Under the pieces are notes generated by a model that made no database searches, had not been told where the DNA came from, and saw only the letters and a list, made by a program, of their open reading frames with translations. 12,451 nucleotides of DNA, taken from NCBI GenBank assembly GCA_016780605.1, contig JADHLS010000066.1, positions 1 to 12,451 on the forward strand, in the 5' to 3' direction. Origin of the DNA: Reyranella sp. (lineage in GTDB: Bacteria > Pseudomonadota > Alphaproteobacteria > Reyranellales > Reyranellaceae). Made by a program: the position numbers and the translations under genes. Each line of letters starts with the position of its first letter. The first letter of the stretch is position 1. Positions 5,810 through 12,410 of the stretch are shown here, one piece after another.

Positions 5810-6748
5810 TCAGAACCACAGCCGCAACGAGAAGTCGGCGACCGCCGTGCCGGGCATGTTGCGCGAATGGCCCTCGGCCGTCAGCTCGCCATAGGCGAGG
5901 TTCTCGCTCGACGGGAAGATGTTCTCGTCGATTGCGTTGATCCACAGCACGACGCCGCCCATAGCCGCCGTGTTGAGCGAATGTCCGGTCTCGTGCGAGC
6001 TGGTCGACGGCGTCGTGAAGCGGCCGGCCGCGGCGCCTGCCGCCGTGGTGCCCGCCAGGAAGGTGAAGTTGCCGAGCGAGAAGCCGCCGTTGAAGCCCGT
6101 CACACCGCTCAGGCCGCCGCGCGTCTCGATGACCCCGGTGGTCCAGTCGAACGCGAAGGCGCCGATGCCGAAGGCGGTGAAGGCGAACGGGATGTTGATG
6201 AAGAACAGGAGCAGGCCGAAGACAGTCGCCAGCCAGGACAGCGGGAACAGCCAGGCGGACCAGCCGAGGAAGCCCTGATAGACCCGGTTGCGCGCGACGA
6301 AGATGACGGCGGCCAGGGATATGACCGTGAACGCCCAGGTTGCCAGCACCGGGCCGACGATGGGTACCAGGGACAGCAGGATGACATCGACGGACACGTT
6401 CATGCCGATCAGCAAGCCGCGCCCGAAGAACTCGCCGGGCGTGGCCGCCAGGGTGACCGGCACCGGCGTCGGAAAGGGCGCCGCCAGCGGAAAGGTGGCC
6501 CCGGCCGGCAGCAACGGCGCGATGCTCCTCGTCGCGATCAAGTAGGCGACCAGGAAGCCCATGACGAGGAACAGGATGGCCACGGCGAGGGCCAGCGAGC
6601 CCAACGCGGCAACCATGGGCGCCAGCACACCGCCGAGTGCGCCCAGCACGCCCTGCAAGGCAAATCCAAGACTGAGGAGTGCGGTGACCGTGGCGAGCGC
6701 GCCGAGAACCAGTCCGACAAGCCAACCCAGTAGGATGAACACCGGCAT
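5810..6748 (-). CDS. Multi-pass membrane protein with an HETGH (HExxH) motif, first gene of the membrane unit
   Basis: This is a 312-residue protein. The first 200 residues are mostly membrane helices (about 2-30, 46-71, 112-135, 137-153, 165-200), with a Pro-rich loop at 78-104. A roughly 110-residue hydrophilic C-terminal domain follows: Gly-rich GFNGGFSLGNFTFL, then TSSHETGHSLNTAAMGG with H252-E253-x-x-H256, then LWINAIDEN and AYGELTAEGHSR. HExxH is the zinc-binding and catalytic signature of many metalloproteases; it follows a Ser/Thr-rich turn and runs into a hydrophobic helix, as in real zinc sites. The third ligand cannot be named, but Asp274, Glu275, Glu288 and Glu292 are candidates. 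I do not recognise the family, and proteolysis is an inference. The ATG at 6748 begins directly at the first helix; a GTG at 6784 would add 12 residues. It is first in a three-gene unit. Confidence 0.75.
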   Translation of the reverse strand: MPVFILLGWLVGLVLGALATVTALLSLGFALQGVLGALGGVLAPMVAALGSLALAVAILFLVMGFLVAYLIATRSIAPLLPAGATFPLAAPFPTPVPVTLAATPGEFFGRGLLIGMNVSVDVILLSLVPIVGPVLATWAFTVISLAAVIFVARNRVYQGFLGWSAWLFPLSWLATVFGLLLFFINIPFAFTAFGIGAFAFDWTTGVIETRGGLSGVTGFNGGFSLGNFTFLAGTTAAGAAAGRFTTPSTSSHETGHSLNTAAMGGVVLWINAIDENIFPSSENLAYGELTAEGHSRNMPGTAVADFSLRLWF

Positions 6749-6913
6749 GATCGAACCCGCCTTTCCACTCGGAATGCGAGACACGACCCACCCATTGCTA
6801 CTTTAGATGGTAATTGTGTTCACGTGAGGGCACGCGGCGATAGAAAGGAATGGCGACGGAGGCGTCATGGGCTTCAGTACTGGTGCTCACGACCCCTCCG
6901 GCCCTTCGGGCCA

Positions 6914-6944
6914 CCTCCCCTTCGCGGCTTCCGCGAAGGGGAGG
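6914..6944 (-). terminator. GC-rich hairpin downstream of the amidohydrolase gene
   Basis: A perfect 14-bp stem (CCTCCCCTTCGCGG and its complement) with a 3-base loop lies 10 bases past the stop of the minus-strand amidohydrolase. A second small hairpin, GGCCC-TTC-GGGCC, adjoins it at about 6900-6912. No U-run follows. This pair resembles a common alphaproteobacterial intergenic repeat and may help end or stabilise the transcript. Confidence 0.5.
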
Positions 6945-6954
6945 AAGGCTTTGC

Positions 6955-8466
6955 TCAATCCGCGCGCACGTAGCCGTAGCGCAGGTTCGACGGGCCGGCC
7001 GCGGCCAAGGCGTAGTCCTTCTTGAGCGCGGCGAACCTGTCCTCTGAGTAGGCCGGCATCTTCGTGTTGGACGCAGCCTTCAAGCGGATGCCGTACATGC
7101 CGAGCGCATTGTTGGCGAAGATCATCTGCTTGGTCATGCTGTTGGCGTCGCCCAGGGCGGCGAAGCCGTGCTTCTTGCGCATGTCCTCGGGGATCTCGAG
7201 CCGCCGCATGGCCTCGATCTGCCATTGCGGCGAGCCGTACCACACCGAATCGGTGCCCCACAGCACGTGGTCGGCGCCCATGCCCTTGATCAGCGTGCCG
7301 ACCAGGGCGGCGCAGAACTTGGGATGCGACACGGCCGAGTTGGCGAAGGCCGTGCCGAGCTCGGCGTAGACGTTGTTGACGCCATACTTCTGCGGGATCT
7401 CGGCGAGATCGGAGACCCACTTCATGCGGCCGGTTTGCTCGAACTCGCCCCACGCCTGCTCGGGCAGCTCGAAGGCCGGGCGCAGGCAGGCGTGGTACAT
7501 CACGAACTTCATCTGCGGCCAGTCTTTCGCCGCCTTGCCGATGTCCTGGGCGGTCGCGTACTGCCACACGCCGGCATAGGACTTCTCGTAGTCGGGCGGC
7601 AGCAAGCCCTTGTGGATGCAGATGGTGGTGATGCCGGCCTTCACCGCCTTCTCGTAGAACGGATAGACCAGCTTCTCGTCGTCGAGCCGCCACGGGAACT
7701 TCGACGGATTGAGCGGGTCGCCGATGGTGTAGCCCTTCCACGACTCGGGCTTGTGCACGGCGATCGCCTTGTCGACCTCATCCATCCAGCCGGGCTGGCC
7801 AGGGATGATCAGGCTGTGCGCCAGCAGCCGCCGCGAGCCCGCGAAGCCGTTGATCAGGGCGCGCGCCTGGGCCATCTGCTCGTTCGACAGGAACCACCAG
7901 GTGGGATCGTCGAACGGCGCGCCGCTCAGCAACGCCAGGCTGGTGTCGCTGTCATAGAAGATCTCCTTCACGTAGTTCTGGAACTTGTAGCGGCCGAGCG
8001 AGGCCACGCCCTCCTCGGCGAGCTTCTTGTTCCAGTTCACGCTGGCGAACTTGGCGAGGTCGAGAAGCTCCTTGTGCTCGAAGTCGTCGCGCACGAAGTG
8101 GGTCTGGACGTCGAAGATGAACTGGCCTGAAAGGCCATCGGCGCGGGCCTGCGCCAGCTCGGGCTCGCGCGCCTCGGCCGGCGTCACCTGGAAGACGTTG
8201 CCGCCATAGACCTCGTTCATGGCGACGAACGCCGCCGCCATGCCGCACGAGGTGCGGAAGAACTGGCGGCGGTTGAGCCCGAGCCGCGCCGCGTTGGCGT
8301 CGGCCAACTCGTTCAGCCGCGCCTCGACCCGCTTCTGGGTCGCCGACTGCGGCGGCGGCAGATACTCGCCGTTGGAGACGATCTGGGTCGGGATCGGCGT
8401 CGCCGCCGAGGCGGCTTCGGCGCCGGCGACCAGGCGCTGTTCGCGTTCACTGAGCCAATTACCCAT
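6955..8466 (-). CDS. Amidohydrolase-2 family metal-dependent hydrolase with internal Tat-type signal
   Basis: This is a 503-residue TIM-barrel hydrolase of the amidohydrolase-2 group (the ACMSD/decarboxylase-like superfamily). Likely metal or catalytic positions are FDVQTHF (Asp119, His123), CIHKGL (His285), MYHAC (His325) and LWGTDS (Asp406), in the usual order. The first motif is D-x-Q-x-H rather than the standard HxH, so one metal ligand is replaced by Gln121, which may mark a subfamily or altered metal binding. A twin-arginine motif NRRQFF with a hydrophobic stretch (65-84) suggests Tat export of a folded, metal-loaded enzyme, but it is preceded by an unusual 64-residue hydrophilic extension. 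The ATG at 8466 is well supported by GGAGG 6 bases upstream, so the extension is probably translated. Hydrolysis or decarboxylation of a carboxylated substrate is typical; the substrate is unknown. The TetR gene lies upstream on the same strand. Confidence 0.9.
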   Translation of the reverse strand: MGNWLSEREQRLVAGAEAASAATPIPTQIVSNGEYLPPPQSATQKRVEARLNELADANAARLGLNRRQFFRTSCGMAAAFVAMNEVYGGNVFQVTPAEAREPELAQARADGLSGQFIFDVQTHFVRDDFEHKELLDLAKFASVNWNKKLAEEGVASLGRYKFQNYVKEIFYDSDTSLALLSGAPFDDPTWWFLSNEQMAQARALINGFAGSRRLLAHSLIIPGQPGWMDEVDKAIAVHKPESWKGYTIGDPLNPSKFPWRLDDEKLVYPFYEKAVKAGITTICIHKGLLPPDYEKSYAGVWQYATAQDIGKAAKDWPQMKFVMYHACLRPAFELPEQAWGEFEQTGRMKWVSDLAEIPQKYGVNNVYAELGTAFANSAVSHPKFCAALVGTLIKGMGADHVLWGTDSVWYGSPQWQIEAMRRLEIPEDMRKKHGFAALGDANSMTKQMIFANNALGMYGIRLKAASNTKMPAYSEDRFAALKKDYALAAAGPSNLRYGYVRAD

Positions 8467-8731
8467 CGGTTTCCTCCGTTTGTGGTGGAGATCAGTCCGA
8501 GGAAATTCTTCGCAGGCTCGACGAGGACGATTGCAGGTTCTTTTAGGGCATGCCTTGCGAGAGCGCGCATCCTGGGATGCCGCTCGCGCGATCGAGCCCG
8601 GTTTCCTCCTGGGTGTCTTCCGGAAAACTGGTCATGCCGTTACCCCGGTTACACGCAGCGGAGTCTGGGACCGCGGGCCCTGTCCGTCCAGTGCGATGCA
8701 GGCATACCTCCCCACGCTTAGAAGGAAAGGA
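8467..8731 (-). promoter_or_regulatory. Leader/promoter region of the amidohydrolase, with an inverted repeat
   Basis: There is no convincing gene in these 265 bases between the TetR stop and the amidohydrolase start. An imperfect inverted repeat at 8557-8587 has GCATCC-TG-GGATGC (8567-8580) at its centre and GCGAG/CTCGC at its ends. It could be an operator for the neighbouring TetR protein or a 3' hairpin of its mRNA. No consensus -35/-10 pair stands out. Confidence 0.4.
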
Positions 8732-9364
8732 TCAGGCGCGCCCGGGCGTCAGATAGCCCGCGACCAGGCGCGTCACCTCGTTGACGAACCGATCCCGGTC
8801 GCGGTCCAGGGCATTGGGCTTGTTGATGACGAACTCATGCGTCAGGGCCTCGACCGTGGTCGCCAGAATGGAGGTCGCTGCATCAAGGTCGCGAACGGCG
8901 ATCTCCTTGCGGCGGTCTTCGAGGTAGGCCCGGATCAAGGCGAAGGTCTCCTCCTTCAGCGCTTCGATCTTGGCGAGCTGGCCCATGCGCGGCACCTGGT
9001 CGGCGAAGATGCGATGCAGGGCGGGATCGACCAGGTGCGCGTCGAGCGTGGCCTTCACCATCTCGCGCATCGCCGTCGCGAGATCGAGCGACGCCACCTT
9101 CTTCAGCGCGTCGCGGATCAGCTGCAGCATCTCGCGGTTATGGCGGGCGACCAGGGCGGCGACCAGCGCCTCCTTGTTGGGGAAGTACTGGTAGAGGGAC
9201 CCCACGCTGACGCCGGCCTTGGCGGCGATGCGGTTGGTGCTGGCGCGGTCGTAGCCGTCGCGCACCAGAACGCGAGCGGTGGCGTCGAGCAACGCCTCGA
9301 CCGTCGCCTTCGAACGCTGCTGGGACGCCGATTTTCGCGGGATTGTCGGGAGTGTGCGCGCCAT
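8732..9364 (-). CDS. TetR family transcriptional regulator
   Basis: This is a 210-residue regulator. The N-terminal DNA-binding domain is classical: SKATVEALLDATARVLVRDGYDRAST (18-43), then the helix-turn-helix NRIAAKAGVSVGSLYQYFPNKEAL (44-67). The helical ligand-binding domain runs to the C-terminus. TetR proteins act as dimers, usually repressing neighbouring genes until a small hydrophobic ligand binds. Here the neighbours are the amidohydrolase on the same strand and the divergent DinB-cupin pair, and either could be the target. The ATG at 9364 gives an N-terminus of usual length; a GTG at 9412 would add 16 residues. Neither has a clear Shine-Dalgarno sequence, so the start is uncertain and a leaderless message is possible. 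Confidence 0.92.
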   Translation of the reverse strand: MARTLPTIPRKSASQQRSKATVEALLDATARVLVRDGYDRASTNRIAAKAGVSVGSLYQYFPNKEALVAALVARHNREMLQLIRDALKKVASLDLATAMREMVKATLDAHLVDPALHRIFADQVPRMGQLAKIEALKEETFALIRAYLEDRRKEIAVRDLDAATSILATTVEALTHEFVINKPNALDRDRDRFVNEVTRLVAGYLTPGRA

Positions 9365-9412
9365 GGAAGGGTCGCCGGCCAATGCGAGTAGACAATGCGA
9401 GCCATAGCTCAC

Positions 9413-9579
9413 AAATTGACAGGCAGCAATGGCTGCCCGTTACCCTGAGCGAAGTCGCCTGAAAGGCGGCGTAGTCGAGGGATCTGTTCTGTCGATGCAT
9501 CGACAAAAATAGGTTCCTCCGCTACGCGCTTCGCGCTCCGGTCGGGATGACGGGGTTGGCTAACCGAAAGGAGACCAAC
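9413..9579. other. Divergent intergenic region with several short palindromes
   Basis: The stretch between the TetR gene and the DinB gene holds a hairpin GGCAGC-AATG-GCTGCC (9422-9437), a small hairpin CGCCT-GAA-AGGCG (9456-9468) and a perfect 14-bp palindrome GTCGATGCATCGAC (9491-9504) followed by AAAAAT. Text such as CCCTGAGCGAAGTCGCC resembles a common alphaproteobacterial dispersed repeat, so these may be repeat-derived. The 14-bp palindrome is also a possible regulator site. The right end carries the DinB ribosome binding site AAAGGAG (9567-9573). Confidence 0.5.
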
Positions 9580-10092
9580 ATGGTCACCCTCCCCTATCGC
9601 ACCCTGATCCAGCAGAAGCGCTGGGCGACCAACGGCCTGAATGCGGTGCTGGCTGAGAATTTCGAGCGGCTGTCGATGGACGAGCAGGTCATCGTCCGCC
9701 GCCTGCTCGATCACGTCCAGGTCGTCGACGAGATCTTCCGGCACAATCTCGAAGGCCGGCCGCACGGCCAGTCGGCGCCACGCTCGGCCGAGCTGCCCTC
9801 GCTCGAGGCGCTGGCCGCGGCCGCCCGCGCGACCGCGGACTGGTATGCCGACTATGCCGATGCGCTCGAGCCCGCCGAGGTCGACGAGGCGATTTCCTTC
9901 GCCTTCTCCAACGGCGAGCCCGCGCGCATGACGCGCGGCGAGATGCTGCTGCATGTCGCCACGCACGCCGCCGGCCATCGCGGCCAGGTCGCGCTGCTGC
10001 TCCAGAAGAACGGCATCACGCCCTTCCCCGACCGCATCACCGACTTCCTGATGGCGGGCGATGGCGCAGCACAGCGACAGGTGGCGGCATGA
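9580..10092 (+). CDS. DinB family protein (putative metal-dependent)
   Basis: This 170-residue protein is of the DinB/YfiT four-helix-bundle superfamily, which uses a three-histidine metal site. The likely ligands are His45 (LLDHVQVVDEIF) and His129 and His133 in HVATHAAGHRGQV (125-137), the family's clearest signature. The C-terminus ends with FPDRITDFLM. Relatives include thiol S-transferases (bacillithiol, mycothiol, glutathione-type) and stress proteins; no substrate can be assigned. The ATG at 9580 has AAAGGAG 6 bases upstream, whereas the upstream in-frame start at 9547 has no such site. Its stop overlaps the start of the cupin gene (ATGA at 10089-10092), so the two are translationally coupled. 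Confidence 0.9.
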   Translation: MVTLPYRTLIQQKRWATNGLNAVLAENFERLSMDEQVIVRRLLDHVQVVDEIFRHNLEGRPHGQSAPRSAELPSLEALAAAARATADWYADYADALEPAEVDEAISFAFSNGEPARMTRGEMLLHVATHAAGHRGQVALLLQKNGITPFPDRITDFLMAGDGAAQRQVAA

Positions 10093-10484
10093 CGGAGCCC
10101 CTGTCCCTGGCGCGCTTTCCGCTCCATCTCGGGCTTGGCGCCCGCGCGGTGCCGCAGCCCGAGTTCACCGGCATGGAATGGTACGACGCCTATGTCGCGC
10201 GCCACGCCAACGACGGCGACGAAGGACGACTGGTCCAGCTCTCGAGCTTCAGCGAGAGCTGGACGAGCTGGGAGCGCCATCCCGTGGGTGACGAGGCGGT
10301 GATCTGCACCGCGGGGGAGATCGTGCTGATCCAGGAGCTGCCCGAGGGCCTGCGCAAGGTGACGCTGCGGGCCGGCGAGTACGCGGTCAACCCGCGCGGC
10401 GTCTGGCACACGGCGGACGTCACGGCGACGGCGACGGCGCTGTTCATTACGGCAGGGCGCGGGACGGAGCATCGGCCGCGGTGA
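10089..10484 (+). CDS. Cupin domain protein
   Basis: This 131-residue protein has a single small beta-barrel of the cupin type. The first motif region is WERHPVGDEAVICTAGEIVL (61-80; His64 and Glu69 are candidate metal ligands) and the second is GEYAVNPRGVWHTA (96-109; His107). The strand between them is LRKVTLRAGE. Such small cupins bind a metal and act as isomerases, dioxygenases or sugar/ligand-binding proteins; the reaction here is unknown. It begins inside the stop codon of the DinB gene (ATGA), so both are made from one message and probably act in one process. A palindromic repeat element follows its stop. Confidence 0.88.
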   Translation: MTEPLSLARFPLHLGLGARAVPQPEFTGMEWYDAYVARHANDGDEGRLVQLSSFSESWTSWERHPVGDEAVICTAGEIVLIQELPEGLRKVTLRAGEYAVNPRGVWHTADVTATATALFITAGRGTEHRPR

Positions 10485-10485
10485 G

Positions 10486-10585
10486 TCTTTGCAGGGGGCG
10501 CTCCACTCTGTGGCGCTCATTGTCTTCGGAGCGCCACTTACGACGGAGCTCCGCTCCGCCTCTAGTGGCGCGCTCCCAGCAAAGA
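10486..10585. repeat. Intergenic palindromic (REP-like) element, copy 3
   Basis: The outer arms at 10486-10507 and 10564-10585 are complementary at 19 of 22 positions (TCTTTGC... with ...GCAAAGA). The inner parts include GTGGCGCTCAT and a small hairpin around GGAGCTCCGCTCC. A 52-base block at 10531-10582 matches 12355-12406 with two differences. It follows the cupin stop codon. Confidence 0.85.
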
Positions 10586-10617
10586 GGTGACAATCGCTTC
10601 CCACAAAGGAGCCTTCC

Positions 10618-11124
10618 ATGAACAGGCAGTTGTCCGTTGGCCTCCTCTCCTTGCTCATATGGGCGCTCACCCCCAACAACAGCTTCGCCCAGGCGGCGTC
10701 GCTCAAGGACCAACTCGTCGGGACGTGGATTTACGTTTCGAGCACGGCCAAGCGTGACGATGGCACCAGCGTCCCGCGGCCGAGCCTGCAGGGAGCCGTG
10801 ACCTACACAAAGGATGATCGATTCCATTTCATAACGACGCGCACCGATGCGCCGAAGTATGCGTCGAGCGATCCTGCTCGCCCTTCGCCGGACGAGGCCA
10901 TGGCCGTCGCCTCGGGATCGATCGCCTATGCCGGCACGTACAGGGTGGACGAGGCCACGAAAACGATCCTTCCGACCATCGAGTTCAGCACGTTTCCAAA
11001 TCTTGTGGGAGCTCCCAATCAGCAGCGGATCGTCACGTCCATCACGGCGGACGAGATGAAGTTCACGAACCCGCGCACGGCTGCCGGCTTGACGCTGGAA
11101 ATCGTCTGGAAGCGGGCGAAGTGA
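10618..11124 (+). CDS. Secreted lipocalin-like domain protein
   Basis: This 168-residue protein has a Sec signal peptide (MNRQLSVGLLSLLIWAL..., cut near NSFAQA, about residues 23-26). The mature part opens with LVGTWIYVSS, the usual lipocalin-like start, then SLQGAVTYTKDDRFHFITT, SIAYAGTYRVDEATKTI and IVTSITADEMKFTNP. This fits a small beta-barrel of the lipocalin-5-like type found in many alphaproteobacterial periplasmic proteins of unknown role. Such barrels bind hydrophobic ligands, but no ligand is known here. ATG 10618 has AAAGGAG 6 bases upstream (10605-10611). Its stop overlaps the beginning of the following broken amidohydrolase reading frame, which may once have been its operon partner. 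Confidence 0.85.
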   Translation: MNRQLSVGLLSLLIWALTPNNSFAQAASLKDQLVGTWIYVSSTAKRDDGTSVPRPSLQGAVTYTKDDRFHFITTRTDAPKYASSDPARPSPDEAMAVASGSIAYAGTYRVDEATKTILPTIEFSTFPNLVGAPNQQRIVTSITADEMKFTNPRTAAGLTLEIVWKRAK

Positions 11125-11147
11125 TTGCGCCGCGCGCCGCCGTCGCG

Positions 11148-11469
11148 ATGAACCTGAGAATTCGCTGGGCCTCGGCCTGCGGCCTGGCGGGGGCTCTCAT
11201 CCTCGGCCTGACCGGCGCCAGCCTGGCGCAGACTCCGCCGGCCGCCGCTGCGACGACGCTGTTCCAGAACGTCCGCGTGTTCGACGGCCGCGGCGCGAGC
11301 CTCTCGGCGCCGACCAACCTGCTGGTGCGCGGCAACACCGGCGCTCGCCGACCTGCTGCTGGTCGACGGCGATCCGCTGGCGAACCTCGGGCTGGTCGCC
11401 GACCCGCACAAGAACTTCCTGGTCATCATGAAGGATGGCAGGATCTACAAGGACATGCTGACCAAGTGA
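11148..11469 (+). pseudogene. Remnant of a secreted amidohydrolase: N- and C-terminal ends joined, core deleted and frame shifted
   Basis: The first part reads in one frame from the ATG at 11148: signal peptide MNLRIRWASACGLAGALILG..., AQ, then TTLFQNVRVFDGRGASLSAP and LLVRGN, which is the opening of exported amidohydrolases of the imidazolonepropionase-like type. At about 11331-11343 the reading changes. In the next frame (from 11341) it reads ALADLLLVDGDPLANLGLV and then DPHKNFLVIMKDGRIYKD to a stop at 11467-11469, the family's conserved C-terminal end. All metal-binding histidines and the barrel between these ends are missing, so no active enzyme can be made. In the original frame, translation would run to 11513 with an unrelated tail. 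A GTG at 11121 is an alternative start, overlapping the lipocalin-like stop. Confidence 0.85.
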
Positions 11470-11522
11470 CCCGGCTTGATCCAGATCATGGAGACCCGGC
11501 CTCGACCCGGTAGGTTGCCCAG

Positions 11523-12278
11523 ATGCGAGTGAACCTGATTCACCTGACGGGCTGCGCCGCGATCGCGGCGAGCCTGGCGACGAGCGCGGCGCCCCCTGCC
11601 GCGGGGGAGACCTACGAGGCGCTGTACAAGGCCTGCTTCTCCAGCGGCATGCCGGACCAGGTGATCGCGAGCTGCTCGGTCGTCATCGGCCGGCGCCTGG
11701 CCGAAGGCGAGGACCTCGCCACGGCGTTCAAGAACCGCGGCAATGCCTACGACGACCAGGGCGACTATGCGCACGCCGTCGAGGATTATGGGCAGGCGCT
11801 GGCGGTCAATCCGCAGGATGGCAGCGCCTTCAACGCGCGCGGTGCGACGTTCACGGCGCTCGGCCAGTACGACCGCGCCATCGCCGACTTCGACCAGGCG
11901 GTGCGCCTCAACCCGGCGAGCCCGCAGGCGCTGGGCAACCGCTGCTTCGCCAAGGCGCTGCTCGGTAAGCTCGACGCGGCGCTGGCCGATTGCGACGAGG
12001 CGCTGCGGCTCAAGCCCGGCAATGCGGCGCTGGCCTCGCGCGCCTTCGTCCACCTCAAGGCCAGGCGCATCGATGCCGCCATCGCCGACTACAACGCCCA
12101 TCTCGGCAGGCGGCCCGAGGATCCCTATGCCCTGTTCGGCCGCGGCCTCGCCCGCACCCTCAAGGGCGACAAAGCCGGCGCCGACCACGACATCGCCGCC
12201 GCCCGCAGCCTCAAGCCCGACATCGAGGAGCAGATGGCGAAGCTCGGGCTGAAGCTGCAAGACTTCCGGCAGAGCTAG
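11523..12278 (+). CDS. Secreted tetratricopeptide repeat (TPR) protein
   Basis: This 251-residue protein has an N-terminal signal peptide (hydrophobic 7-22, likely cut near AAPPAAG) and about five TPR units covering residues 67-232. Examples are AFKNRGNAYDDQGDYAHAVEDYGQAL, then SAFNARGATFTALGQYDRAI, ALGNRCFAKALLGKLDAALADCDEAL and ALFGRGLARTLKGDKAGA. Each shows the Gly/Ala, Tyr/Leu and Pro positions of the TPR consensus. A pair of Cys before the repeats (Cys39, Cys51) may form a disulfide. TPR proteins are interaction scaffolds and the partner is unknown. ATG 11523 is used; the upstream AGG is weak. It may share a transcript with the lipocalin-like gene. A full palindromic element follows. Confidence 0.9.
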   Translation: MRVNLIHLTGCAAIAASLATSAAPPAAGETYEALYKACFSSGMPDQVIASCSVVIGRRLAEGEDLATAFKNRGNAYDDQGDYAHAVEDYGQALAVNPQDGSAFNARGATFTALGQYDRAIADFDQAVRLNPASPQALGNRCFAKALLGKLDAALADCDEALRLKPGNAALASRAFVHLKARRIDAAIADYNAHLGRRPEDPYALFGRGLARTLKGDKAGADHDIAAARSLKPDIEEQMAKLGLKLQDFRQS

Positions 12279-12296
12279 GGCCCGAGATCAGGGGCT

Positions 12297-12410
12297 CTCA
12301 TTGCCGGGAGCGCGCCACTCCGTGGCGCTCATGTGCTTCGTGATCGACGAAGATGCGCCACTTACGACGGAGCTTCGCTCCGTCTCTAGTGGCGCGCTCC
12401 CAGCAATGAG
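12297..12410. repeat. Intergenic palindromic (REP-like) element, copy 4 (longest)
   Basis: The outer arms 12297-12319 and 12388-12410 (CTCATTGC...GCAATGAG) are complementary at 22 of 23 positions. Inside are CTTCGT-GATCG-ACGAAG, GTGGCGCTCAT facing ATGCGCCAC, and ACGGAGC-TTC-GCTCCGT, so a multi-branched structure is possible. It lies 18 bases after the TPR gene stop. Nothing further is seen from 12411 to the end of the window. Confidence 0.88.

Noticed and set aside
5765..6733. Plus-strand open frame of 322 codons opposite the HETGH protein
   Set aside because: Its composition (Arg/Gln/Glu/Gly repeats) is that of an antisense shadow in GC-rich DNA; the minus strand has membrane helices and the HExxH motif.
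7168..8130. Plus-strand open frame of 320 codons opposite the amidohydrolase
   Set aside because: Antisense shadow of a well-supported gene; no ribosome binding site or known motif.
8219..9391. Plus-strand open frame of 390 codons across the TetR gene and its flank
   Set aside because: It overlaps TetR and the amidohydrolase start in antisense and has no domain signature.
11445..12260. Minus-strand open frame of 271 codons opposite the TPR gene
   Set aside because: The plus strand shows regular TPR repeats and a signal peptide; the antisense frame is a mirror of that regular sequence.
2555..12410. CRISPR array
   Set aside because: The repeated palindromes are thousands of bases apart and not separated by uniform spacers; no cas genes are present.
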